Origin: Malania oleifera
Lineage: Eukaryota; Streptophyta; Magnoliopsida; Santalales; Ximeniaceae
Direction: 5' to 3'
DNA: 64,000 nucleotides
Assembly: GCF_029873635.1 (NCBI RefSeq)
Contig: NC_080420.1
Coordinates: 124,714,958 to 124,778,957, forward strand
Shown: piece after piece, positions 35,608 to 46,885 of the stretch
Layout of the letters: each line of letters begins with the position of its first letter
Numbering within the stretch: position 1 is the stretch's first letter
Notes under the pieces: generated by a model
The model's database searches: none
What the model saw: only the letters and a program-made list of their open reading frames with translations
What the model was told of the DNA's origin: nothing
Made by a program: the position numbers and the translations under genes

Positions 35608-36978
35608 TAACTGTTCTGATACCCCCTGCTATGGAACTCGAGCCTCAGAAGGCACCGGGGTAAATCTGAATATCAAATCATACATATGCAGCGAAAACGT
35701 AATCCATACATCCATACACATCATACAATACCAGGTATCTGTATTTCCAAACCATACTATATAATACATCTCTCTCCAAAATATCTGTCCCAAAACACAA
35801 AACTCTGCATAAACTTATCCTCTAATCCAGGGTAATCAAATAAACCTTATATCCGCGAGCCTGGTCAGCTCGCCCAGCTGGCTCACTTGAAAAATGTTAA
35901 AGTCATAGGGTGAGTCGACGCTCAGAAAGTGGACATATGCTATTATTAGTGTGTGGCGACTAAGTTGCACACTGTTAAAATAACAACTAAACTGTAATGA
36001 AATAGTAAATCTGTAAAGCATGTCCATCATTTTCACAATTTAAAATATAATTGTATTTTCTATTTTTCATACTGCTAATATCATACTATACTCATCAGAT
36101 ACTGTAAAACTGTATACATATACATAACTGTGCTTTATCCCTGGAACTCTGCATATCATGATTTGACCACTCATGACAGGGTTGTGCAGCCTGTAGGCGG
36201 GACTTAATTTGGTTGACCCTCTAGATAAGTCAATATACTCTACACTACCTCAGCCCGACCAAACTACATACTCTCCTAGGCACGGGACTGGCTTCTACCT
36301 CATCAAATTGGCCCCCTCAACCCAGTGAACTGGGGAGTTACATCCTCTCCGAGCACAGTTTGACGGTACCCACACACTATCTGAGATATGTGGTTGCACT
36401 CTATCTTTATATAACAACGGTACCATGCTCTGTATTCTTTATCTGTATCTGTCTGTAATCATTCCTCAGGGATCTGATACTATATATATATATATACTCT
36501 TTTACTGTTTTCATCATGTTTCCAAAATTACCATAACGCTATCTTTTGTACTATAAATACCGTAATCTCTATATGCTGTATTTGTAGCATCTTGATGCTA
36601 TCTCTGTATATTTGTCTATATACTCTGTCTATATACTCTATCTGTATACTCTGTATGTTATGGTAATGGAAAACATGACATACTATAAATACTGTATATA
36701 TTGTTCTGAATAAAGCTGTAATATACTGATCTGAGTAAAACTGTAATATATTATTCTGGATAAATATCTGTGATATACTGATCTGTATAAAACTATAACA
36801 TACTGATCTGAGTAAAACTGTAATATACTGTCTATATCTGTGTATTCAGCATAGTATGATATACTGTAAAAATTATATAAGTTCTTCATCACATAAATAT
36901 CTACCTAGGCCACAAAAGCATTTAAAACTCATATTCTATAAAACTGGGTAATAAGCTGGTATATACAAATGTGTAAAA

Positions 36979-39345
36979 TGTAATAACTCAGAAATTTAAA
37001 TAATTAAAAAATATACTGAATAAAGTGGATTAAAGGAAAATAAGGGGAAGAAAGAAAGAATTTTTAAGAAAATAACAGGCCTCGTCGACGAATGTCCTGT
37101 CTTCATAGACGAGTATCCTTCTAAGATCGTCGACGAAGTCTATTTCTCGTCGACGAAGGAATCCCGAGAGAGTATATTTGGAACTCTGAATTTTGTTGAT
37201 GGAGGTATCTTCTCGTTGACGAAGTCTCTATAGTGCCTCGTCGATGAAGCCCTGCCTATAAATAGAGAGTTCTTTATTTTTAGTGTGAATTTTCTGAACT
37301 CTCTATCTCCTCTCTCTCTCTCTCTCTCTAAAAATAAACCTCCAGCCTTCTCTCTTCGATTTCAGGTCGAATTTGATTCGGTTTGACGATCCGGAACTAC
37401 CACGAGGTTTGTGGGATCATTCTCTTCAAGGCTGTAGGAGCTGATCGTTGGGTTGCGAGGTTTGGGAAACATCCCAAAATCAGGGTAAGTGATTTATTTT
37501 GTGATTTTCTTAAGGAACGTTGTTATGTGGAGCTTAGGAAGTAGTAAATAAGTATTTTCCTTAAGATTTAACTTAATTAGAATTTATTTTAATTAAGCTA
37601 GGATTTTTGGATTCAGGGTCCAGGTGAACGCTGTGGGTATCAGTTCGGGGATCCTACAGGCGTAGTTTGAAAGTCAGGTAAGGGGGAAATTTATATATTA
37701 AATCAGGTTTTTCATGAATAAAAATGAATTATGTGTTATTTATGTATATATGTTTATATGTGGGTCTAAAACGCTAACCATGAAATTCATATTTTCTGAG
37801 CCTAGGGGTGTTTATATAGCTATGTATATGTGAAAGTAAATGAATGAAGGTGAAAAGGAATTTTATGAGGAATTTAAGTAAGGAATGAAATGTATTTTCA
37901 GCATATAAATATTAAATGTGGGTTGACTTATTTTGTAAGGAACGTATATGAATTTTATTGTTAAATTGTATGACAAGAGATTCGGTGCAAATGTATGTTA
38001 AATGTATGAGATGCAAGCTGAATAAGTAAAGTATTGAGAATAAAATATGATATGGACAATGTTGCTTGCGTATGTTAAATGCAACCATATAAATGTAAGA
38101 CAGCTGAAAGACAACCATGTTAGCAGATACTAGTGCATTTCTATGTAGAAACTAACTGTAGCAGATTCTAGCGCATTTCTATGTGGAAACTAACAAATGA
38201 TGGCTAAAGACTAGCTATAGTACGAAGGAATGAAATGAAAATGTTATGCAATGAAATGACAATGGAATGACGATGCAATGAAATGAAATGTGAAATGTGA
38301 ATGATATAAATGGGAAAGAGTCACTTAAAGTGAAACGAAATGTAAAGTTAAGTTATAAACATGGATGAATGTGTATGAATGTATAATGACAGAAAGAAAT
38401 AATGTATTATGATATTAGAAATATGTATGTACGTAGAACATGTTACGATTGGGCGAGGCGTACTCTTCGCTTGAGGGTTTGTTGAGAAAGGTGAGTGCAC
38501 TAGTAGTTTCAGATTTAGCAGTAGCTGCATAACGTATTAGGACAGAGGGAACCTACTTGTGTGGGTGGGTAGATTTCCCTATTCTTAGGGCCTTTGCTGG
38601 TAAACTATTGTGGAATGCGTGAGTACGAGATTAATCTAACACTTGAGGGCTTACTAAGTAAGGTAAGTGCCTTGGTATGCTTTAGTTGTGACCTTAGGGT
38701 TACCTAAGTATTAGAGCAGAGGGGTGCTACTTGTATGGGTGGGTAATCACCCTTATCCTTGGATAATCTTGTGGGTTAAATCTCTGCATGTGATTGGTAG
38801 GTTCAGAAAAATGATTTCAAAATTATGTTAATGATTTGCAAAAGTTATTAAAATGATATCTATATACCTCATGTTAGCCACACGTTGCTTTAATATGTAT
38901 ACTTCTTCCCTTACTGAGATGTGTCTTACTCGAATATGAATGTTTCTTTTTTTCAAGACATCCTTGAGGTTGGGCTTAGGAGCTCGATGGTAATTTTAGA
39001 ATTTTTGGAGGTTTATATAAAGAAACAGAGTATATGTTGATAATATTTTGGGGATGTATATGTTATGTTATAAGTCTTTATGTTTTAAGTCTGTGGAGAA
39101 AAAAATGTTTGTGGACATACTGGAATGTTATGGAATTTGTGTATTTATGGAAATGCAGGTGTTGGATGGTTTTTGTGGATTTATAGATAGAAAATAGAAA
39201 ACTCTGGTATATTACGCTTTTATGGTATTATGTTATATGGAAATTATGATTATGTTTTCCACTGCGTATGTTATGGAATATGATTTATCAGGATATTATC
39301 AGGTATAACGCACTGGACCCAGGTTTAAGGGTTCGAGGCGTTACA
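36979..39345 (+). mobile_element. Solo Gypsy LTR nested in another solo LTR
   Basis: The sequence runs TGTAATAACTCAG...GAGGCGTTACA, a near relative of the solo LTR at 13497-15833. The flanks are TAAAA (36974-36978) and TTAAA (39346-39350), four of five identical. The interrupted LTR continues on both sides. It contains a palindrome array and TATA box (37078-37265), (CT)n (37310-37328), and the R-like hairpin TGAGATGTGTCTTA (38915-38928). This is the youngest of the three layers here. Confidence 0.9.
37078..37265 (+). promoter_or_regulatory. LTR promoter: seven TCGTCGACGA-type palindromes and TATA box
   Basis: Seven intact or decayed TCGTCGACGA units (37081 to 37246) end about 10 bp before TATAAATAG (37257-37265). 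The units match those of 15549-15740 one for one in reverse orientation. Confidence 0.65.
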
Positions 39346-39767
39346 TTAAAATCTCTGATAACATTATAAAAATTCCTAGCATAACATATTTCCCTTACCT
39401 TATCTCTGAAAGGTCCCTACTGTACTCTAGCTCTATACCCGCAAGGTTCTCCACTCAATACCCTGAAAACCACATCCCTTAGAACAAAACATCAGTATTT
39501 TTTCATGTATTGTATTTTTTATAATTGGGGGAAAAAATACCGAATAAAATGCCTTACCCTGAGATTGGGACGAAATCCAAACCAACTCCACCAACGATCA
39601 GATCTAGCAGACTTGCAGAGAACTTCGCCAAGAGCGTCGTGGTGGCTTCAGATTGTCGATCCGGCGTAAAACAGACCCAGAATCGAAGAGAAAAGGAGGG
39701 AGATGCTTTTTAGAGAGAGAAAGAGGGGGTTTGCACTAAAAATTCGTCTAAAAATTCGGGCTTTCAC

Positions 39768-40018
39768 TATTTATAGAGCCGGATTCGTCGACGAGACACG
39801 TCACCTCGTTGACGAGTCCTTTAATAATTTCATCGACGAACTTCCTCCCTCGTCGAAGAATTTTAGACTATCCCAAAAATCCTTCTCGGTATCTTCTCAT
39901 CGACGAGGTCCCTTTATGCGCTTGTCGACGAACTCCCTGTGTTCGTCGATGAGGCCCTGTGTGTTACTTCTAGGTTATTCCATCCAAAGTGCAATGTCGT
40001 TCACATTTGTCGACGAAG
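39768..40018 (-). promoter_or_regulatory. LTR promoter: eight TCGTCGACGA-type palindromes and TATA box
   Basis: On the minus strand eight units (39785-40018) precede a TATAAATA box (39768-39775), the nearest about 10 bp away. The unit at 39785-39796 is intact; others differ at CpG positions. Confidence 0.65.
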
Positions 40019-40373
40019 CCTACTGCCTCCTTCTGTTTTTGTTTCCATTTTCCCCCCTCTTCATTATTTAAAAACCATTATTTTTCAGGTCGTTACATCT
40101 GTCTCCCCTCCAAGGGCCTCGGCTGGACCCTGCCTAGAATCCTAGAGGCGTGGGCCTCTTTCTCTGACTTGACGTCCCCACATCCCTCTAACTGCTCTCC
40201 TATGCCACTATGGCCCTGCCCACTAATTCAGAGAAATCTTCCACCTTTAGGACTTGCCACTATCTATAGATGTCATGCCTCAAACCCCTTTCAAACATTC
40301 TCCCCTTCTTAACCTCAACTGGAACGATGTAGGGAGCAAAGCATGACAGCTCGATAAACTTTGTTGCATATTG

Positions 40374-40922
40374 CTAAACCGTCAGTTGCCCCTGTGTCAG
40401 ATTTAAAAATTCTACTATCTTAACTTCTCTAACAGTGGGAGGAAAATAACAATCAAAGAACTGCTCCTTGAATCGGTTTGACGTCATGGCCACTGGTACG
40501 GGTCTCTGTTCCTCAAGAAATTTCACAGTTGTCCACCATCTCTTAGCTGCATTTGTCAAATTATATGTAGCATATAGGACCCTTTGTTCATTGGTGCAGT
40601 GCAGCACTGATAATATTTTCTCAATCTCCTACATCTAGTTTTCAGCAACTGCAGGATCAGTTCCTCCTGAAAACGCCGAAGGATTCATTTTGGCAAACTT
40701 CTTTATAGTGTAGCTCTAGTCTACTAATGGTCCTCCTTGCTCCTTAGAGTTCCATGCAATTTCAGCCATAACCTGCAGAGCTACACTACACAGAACTGTA
40801 TCTAAATCACTGCCATCTACACTAGAGGGGCCTGCACCGTCATCACCACTGGCATGGGCGTTGCTACCCCCAAGGTCCATCTTGAAAAGATAACAAATAT
40901 AGTCGTAGGACCTTGTCTGCAT
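40374..40922 (-). pseudogene. Gypsy gag N-terminal part
   Basis: Reading begins [20 protein letters not shown] at about 40880, just after a CTTTTCAAG acceptor-like motif. The retrotransposon-gag domain follows with EQRVLYATYNLTNAAKRWW (40520-40600) and FKEQFFDCYFPPTVREVK. Gag is the particle-forming protein. The reading stops near 40374 and resumes, beyond the solo LTR, in the zinc-knuckle part at 35532. The same gag is found on the plus strand at 55006-55670. 40923-41250 is its untranslated leader. Confidence 0.85.
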
Positions 40923-41254
40923 AACTTAGTTAACTTATTTATCTAACTGAAATCTCATATCATCAATTTAATTTGATGTTCTTATCCTTAATTTAAGATT
41001 TACTCTAGTAATTAAAAAACACAACCCGACAATAGTTTACTATGACTTTCCTAAAATTGTCACCCCAGAAAATCCACATAAACCACTACGGAAATCCTGC
41101 TTCCCGATTACGAAAAAAAAAAAAATCCTAAATACTCATCTTAGTTTCCCAGTATTGATTCACTAAATTCCTAATCTATTCTTATACTCTAGTATTTTTT
41201 CCTCTGTACTCTAAAGTCTACAGAACCTAGAAACCTAGGCTTTGATACCAAACT

Positions 41255-41390
41255 TGTAATGACCAAAACTCTGCTATATATACATATATATTTTCACATA
41301 CTAATAATACTCTAATACCATAAAACGAAGTCAAAGTCAACCCGGACCCATAGGTACCGAGAATCTACCTGTTTATACATACATGTCCCT
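41255..41390 (-). repeat. Truncated 5' LTR of the minus-strand Gypsy element
   Basis: It starts TGTAATGACC next to the reversed primer-binding site and matches 29304-29483 (minus its microsatellite) up to TACATACATGTC, where the Sirevirus begins. The last LTR bases and the Sirevirus share CTAAG-like microhomology, so the join may be a deletion or repair junction rather than a clean insertion. Confidence 0.8.
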
Positions 41391-41405
41391 AAGGAGAAAA
41401 AGGAC

Positions 41406-42860
41406 ATGATTGACTTAGATCACAAAATGCTGCAAGTAAATTCAAGCGCTATCAATGCTTTGTATTGTGCTTTAGATATTAATGAATTTAATAGAGTTAT
41501 GGCTTGCAAAACAACCAAAGAAATTTGGGATAAGCTAGAAGTAACTTATGAAGGAACGATTGATGTTAGAGACAATAGGATTGATATGTTAACTAGTGAA
41601 TGTGAAGTCTTCAAAATGAATCTGGATGAAACCATCACTAGTATGTATACAAGGTTTACTCACATAATCAATTCTCTCAATGCCTTAGGAAAGACCTACA
41701 CCACCTATGAAATGATTCGAAAAATACTTAGAAGTCTTCCACCCGTATGGGAACCAAAGGCCACTGCAATAACGGAAGGTAGGAACCTTAAAACCACTTC
41801 ACTAGATGAACTTATAGGTTCACTGCTCACTTATGAAATGGCCTTGAAAGAAAGGAATCCGAACCTAAGCACAAGAAGTCTATTGCTTTAAAAGCGGATA
41901 ATGAAAGCTCAAGTGATGATGATAGTGAATCAAGTGATCCAGACCAAGATGAATTGGTATTATTACTAAAAGACTTGGCAAGTTTTATAGAAGAAACAAA
42001 AAGTTCCCTAGAAAGTTTAGTAAAACAAAATCTGAAAAAGGGGAAACAAGTAGGAAGGAAAACAAAAATAAAAATGATCCACCTACATGTTATCATTGCA
42101 AAAAGCCGGGTCATATCAAACCGGACTGCCCTCAACTCAAGAAGGAAAAGAAGAAAAAAAGGACAGCTATGAAAGCAACATGAGAAGACACGAGTTCAAG
42201 TGAAATGGAAAATGAGACAAGCGGGCAAGAGATAGCTAATATGTGCTTCATGGCACATAATGAAGAGGTAAATTTGTACTACTCCTCATCAGAAGAATCT
42301 AGCAGTGAATCATGTGATGAATCTTGTGATAGCATGCCTTCATATAAAGAACTTCAAGCTGAGTTGTTTGCCTTACATAAAAGATTTATCAAAGTTTCTA
42401 AAAGAAATATAACTCTAAAAGAACAAAATTAAAATCTAATGAAACAACTCGAAACCTCTAAATCTATTGAAAAAGAGAAAGAAACCCACATTGAAAATCT
42501 AAAAGAGAAAATAAATGATATGACTCAAGATATAGTCAAATTACAAGTAGATGATCAAAATAAGAGGGATTTAGAAATAAGTGATCTTAAAAAGACAATT
42601 GAGGATAAAGATAAAATTATCTACAACTTCACAAAAAGAAAAAGAAAACTTTTAGAAAATGGTTGGACAACAAAGGATGCATGGAAATAAAGAAGGAATT
42701 GGTTATAATGGAATAACAAATAAAAGAAAGAAGAAGTTGTTCATGGGGTACTTTGTGAAAGAAACCAAATATTATGCTAGTGCTTCCTCAACCAATGCAC
42801 ATAAACATACTACTTGCTACATGTGCAAGAACAAAGGACATATTATGTTTAATTGCCCAC
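41406..42860 (+). pseudogene. Sirevirus gag remnant
   Basis: The first open stretch (41406-41891) shows LDINEFNRVMACKTTKEIWD and LRSLPPVWEPKATAITEGRN, typical of Sirevirus gag. A first CCHC knuckle CYHCKKPGHIKPDC lies near 42087-42128. A Ser/Glu-rich stretch, a Lys/Glu coiled coil (42439-42640) and a second CCHC knuckle CYMCKNKGHIMFNC (42815-42857) follow. Gag builds the particle; the long coiled-coil form is specific to this lineage. Frames change at about 41890 and 42180, and stops lie at 42429 and 42687. The reading is cut at 42860 by the inverted Sirevirus LTR. Confidence 0.85.
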
Positions 42861-45115
42861 TGTTAGAATTGGTGTATTCCTAAGAGAGGGGGGGGGGGTG
42901 AATTGGAATTTAAAACTTTTTGTCCTAGGTTAATCTATTCAACAACACTATATACACAACCTAGGGTCAGTTTATGCAATTTCCAAATGCGTAGATAAAT
43001 ATAATGTGGAAATTAAGTCATAGACATCATTCACATAATAATATACACGTGCGGTAAATATAAAGTGCGAAAATATAAATAAACACACGATATGTTATCG
43101 GGGTTCGGCCAACTGTGCCTACGTCCCCGCCTCTAACTCACAAGCTAGAGGATTCCACTAATAGCTCACTTAAGGATGGAGTGACACCGTTTACAATCAG
43201 GTCAAATTAACACAGGGCTGACCTCAACCTTAACTAGGTCAATTAGCGGGGCTGACCTCAACCTACACGCCTTAACAGGACGACGCACCTAGCTTTCCTA
43301 ACCGGGTATAAGCCAATCTAGGACTATACCAAGGCTAGTCTCCCTCTTCAGGCCCGTGCCTGGAAATACAACAGATGTGTATTACAATCAAATGGTACAG
43401 TGATTGTGCTTTCGTGTAAAGCAGATATGTACCCAAATGCGAGCAATAACATACACCACAATATGATTCAATATGTAAGCTCAATGTGGTCTAAATGGTT
43501 CAAATCTCAAAGGTATTTTCTATCTGTGTAATGCGTATGTAAGAGTGACAAACAAGCAATCTTTGTATCACAAGATATTCAGCCAATAAGTTCACACAAA
43601 GATGTCAAGTCTCCAGTATTTCAATCAGCAAGATATCTCAAGCATGTAAGTATTAAATGATGTATATGCTTGGTTTGCAAAAGATGTGTAATCTTTGTAT
43701 TCAGCAAATAATATATGAGTGAAAGAATATTACAACAAAGATCACTATCACACAAACAAATATCTTTTCAAATATTTTACAAGATAAAAGCGCAATAGAT
43801 ATTTGGAAGTGTTTGAAAAGTTTTTGCAACCAAAAACAAATACAATCTTCTCAAGATCTTACAATGAAGGTGCAAGCTTAGAAGATCTAACAAAGTCTTC
43901 TTAGGATAGACTTATCAACAAAGTCCTCTAAGAATCCTTAGGTTTTGCTCTCAAATAAGATCGTATCTATCAAATGGAACAAAGAGAGCAAACCTTTCCA
44001 AATAGACACTCAATTCACTTACAAATGATTTAGACACTAATAGAAGGTAAGCTTGAGTAAATGAGACTAAAAAATGAGTAGTATAGACTTTTGGGTTTTC
44101 AGAAAATTTTCCCTTAATCAGAGTGGCTAATCCATTCTAATTTTCTCAAATGATCTCATATATATAGGTATAGGAGAAAATATGACCGTTGGGGACCTTT
44201 TGGGTATTCTTAGGGAAGTTTAATGATGTTTAAAGCATTTTAACCCTGTTTAAAAAATATTTAACTGCGGTAAAAATCAGGGCAACCTGAGAGGTTCGGT
44301 CGACCAGAACAAGTTCGGTCGACCAAGTCTCATATGCTTCGGTCGACCAGGGGACTTTTGAACTGAAGGCTCGATCGACTAGGAGAGGGCGATTTCTCAA
44401 TTTTATGAGGTTCGGTCGACCAGGACATTTTGAACTACCTGATTCGGCCGACTAGACCGTTGGGATTTCTCCCAAGGACCCTCTGGTCGACCAAGTAGTT
44501 GGAGTACAAAAAAGGTTGGTCGACCAGATGGTCAAACTTTTGACCCCATGGGGTTTCGGTCGACCAGGGCCTTTTGAACTACCTGGTTTGGTTGACCAGG
44601 GCCTTAGTCAACTGTTGACCCAGGCCTGGTTTCAGTCGACTAGGCCAAAATGAACTGATTGTGCTGGTCGACCGAAAGTGCACCATGTGTGCATTTCGGT
44701 CCAATCTTGAAGCATACAAACCCTAATGAAGTGCCTAACAGATATATGTGTAAATGTGTGTGTCCTAGGATCACTTGGGGTCCAATTTGAAGACACCGAA
44801 AAAGTCTGGTGTCGGTCGACCGAAGGGAAAACCCTAAGGTCTTTCTAAGGTCCTTTCTCATTCACGGTTTGTTTGAGCTTATGTAATAAATCATACATGT
44901 GATGTGTGTGAGCTTATTACAAACCAAATACCTACTTACTATTACAGACCAATTAAATATATTACAATGCTGAATTATAAATTGGTCTTCAGGCTTTACT
45001 TGCTTTGTGCACATATTGATCTTAACAGTCATAGTTCCTGCACAAAACTCAAACACTCATTAGATGCAATGAGTATTTGTCATAATCAAAACGGGCGTGA
45101 CCTATAAGGTCAACA
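42861..45115 (-). repeat. Sirevirus LTR with GGTCGACC palindrome array
   Basis: On the plus strand it runs TGTTAGAATT...AAGGTCAACA. A G-run (42886-42898) followed by GAATTGG is the reversed LTR 3' end typical of Sireviruses. At 44290-44830 at least ten copies of (T)TCGGTCGACCAG or its complement occur, centred on the palindrome GGTCGACC. On the minus strand they precede a CTATATATATG TATA-like box (44157-44168) by about 120 bp. Confidence 0.8.
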
Positions 45116-45980
45116 TTCTCCCCCTTTTTGATGATGACAAATACGAATGGCAAAATATAGGGTTAAGCCCAAGAAGGCTCCCCCTCACACTATGCATCCA
45201 ATGTTTTGTTAAATAAAAGTCCTACCTATTATTATTTTTGCCTTTCCATCTCCCCCTTTTGGTAACAGCAAAAAGGGCCATTTGAATTTTAAAATTCTAG
45301 GCAATGGGTGATTACTACACTTATGCATGATGAATTTTGGAAAGATTTTTAAAAAATTTCGGCAGAGTGCCATTTGTAAATCGGACTTTCCAAAAATAAA
45401 TCCCGCATAACATGTAACCTGTTTGAATTTATATTTGCTAAAAATTTATGCACGACTACTCAAACAGTTCAATATGGTGAACGCATAGATTAGAGGTATA
45501 ATCTTTCAATCATTCAAGAATATAATAGTCATACTTATGCACAAAGACTGACAAAGATAACCTCAACAATTAAGCACACAAACAATATAACTGGTTATTA
45601 CGAGGTTCAAATGACATATCAAACATGATTAGACCAGAAATATACACAAACCATTTGAAGTTGAAACATATCATAAGACCCGTGGAAGATAAAGACACAC
45701 GACATATGATACCAAAAAGAAGGTTTGAGCATAGATATAGTCTAACAAGTTCACATGCATTTTCACATATTATCAATGAACTAGTTATGTAATGCAACAC
45801 CCTTAAGAGATTTCATGACATAAAATTTAATACAGAGAAAGCACAAGTCATGAAGGCATGTAAGCACACTAGCAAGACATAAAATATATTCTATATGAGT
45901 TCAGTTCTTGCTTTCATAAATAGATATATATATATATATATATATATAAGTATATAGATATATATATACATATGTATATA

Positions 45981-46022
<42 letters not shown>

Positions 46023-46885
46023 CCCTTTGATATGTGCAAAAGGTACTAGGGGAGTTGCCTGATGAAAAAGAAAACTTTAATTTTAAGACAATCAAACAAC
46101 ATTTTTCTGGGTTGTCAATTATGCACATACTAAACTTATAACCAGAAAAATCATAACCATAATGATCCCAAAAAGAATTTAAGATTCATATGCAAGATCA
46201 TATAGCAAATCAAGTAACTGTGGTAACAAGAGCATATTTCAAATTTATGATTAAAGCATTCCATTTAAGCACAAGCCACACTTGATTTGATAGCAGATCT
46301 AATTTAAACATATTTTGTGAGCAAAACAAAATAGACATTTATGTTTAGATGCTCCTCCTAAATATATGCAAATTATGAAATAATTACTTTACATGTATAT
46401 ATACATTTGACACACACAAGTAATGTTTCAATTATTTGGGCAAATGTCTATAGAAAATTTGGCAGCATGCCGGCTGTAAGCGGGACATTTCCCAAATTTT
46501 ACCTGCACAAAAACCATTCTCAACCAAACAGTATCATATAAGTAAGGCATGCGAGAATCTATCATCTACTAGCAGGCAATTCTCAACAACTGCATCCGTC
46601 ATGCAGTAGGCATTCTATACTACTCATGCATTTCAATACAATACGCATTTAACCACTAGAACATGCAAGTCAAGAAACTGCAGATATATATATCATAAAT
46701 AACCAGAGTAGTATATCATAGTATCATGAGAATACAAAATAAAAGGAAGGAGCTGTTTTTATTTAATACAGACTAGATGATATAAGATAAAAATAAAAAG
46801 AATCAAAGCCACGCAATTTGATTTGCAGACAACCCCGGAGACTAAAACTCCCCTCCATCATCTCCTCCATCACCTCCATCATCCT
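42861..46885 (-). mobile_element. Minus-strand Sirevirus 3' fragment
   Basis: Reading leftwards, it contains the end of an env-like ORF (an Asp/Gly-rich tail near 46830-46880), about 1.7 kb of 3' untranslated region, three reversed polypurine-like tracts (45249-45260, 45177-45189, 45116-45130) and a complete LTR (42861-45115). Everything 5' of the env-like tail is missing. The left side abuts gag and the right side abuts the integrase of the plus-strand Sirevirus. 45130-46830 is AT-rich with a (TA)n block at 45922-46020 and has no ORF of note. Confidence 0.75.

Larger units (their letters stand above)
35533..40097 (-). mobile_element. Solo Gypsy LTR in gag, itself interrupted
   Basis: The sequence runs TGTGACGACCTC...GGTCGTTACA. 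The flanks TCTGT (35528-35532) and TCTGT (40098-40102) are a perfect 5-bp target duplication inside the gag of the minus-strand Gypsy element. Removing the nested LTR (36979-39345) leaves about 2.2 kb. It contains a (TA)n (35560-35601), the reversed hairpin TGAGTCGACGCTCA (35911-35924), and a palindrome array with TATA box near its right end. It is a solo LTR because no primer-binding site or polypurine tract adjoins it. Confidence 0.93.
29304..41390 (-). mobile_element. Minus-strand Ty3/Gypsy element with nested insertions
   Basis: The left LTR (29304-31535) is followed by the reversed polypurine tract TTCTCCCCTCCTTTT (31536-31550), so it is the 3' LTR. The right end has the reversed primer-binding site TTTGATACCA (41241-41250) and the first 136 bp of the 5' LTR (41255-41390), cut off by the Sirevirus. 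In between, on the minus strand, come gag, a zinc knuckle, protease, RT, RNase H and integrase, the Gypsy order. A solo LTR (35533-40097) splits the gag. Stops and frame changes throughout show it is dead. Confidence 0.92.

Noticed and set aside
39703..40312. Overlapping ORFs of 107-122 codons near the LTR palindrome array
   Set aside because: They span an LTR end and the interrupted gag in the wrong strand and have no domain.
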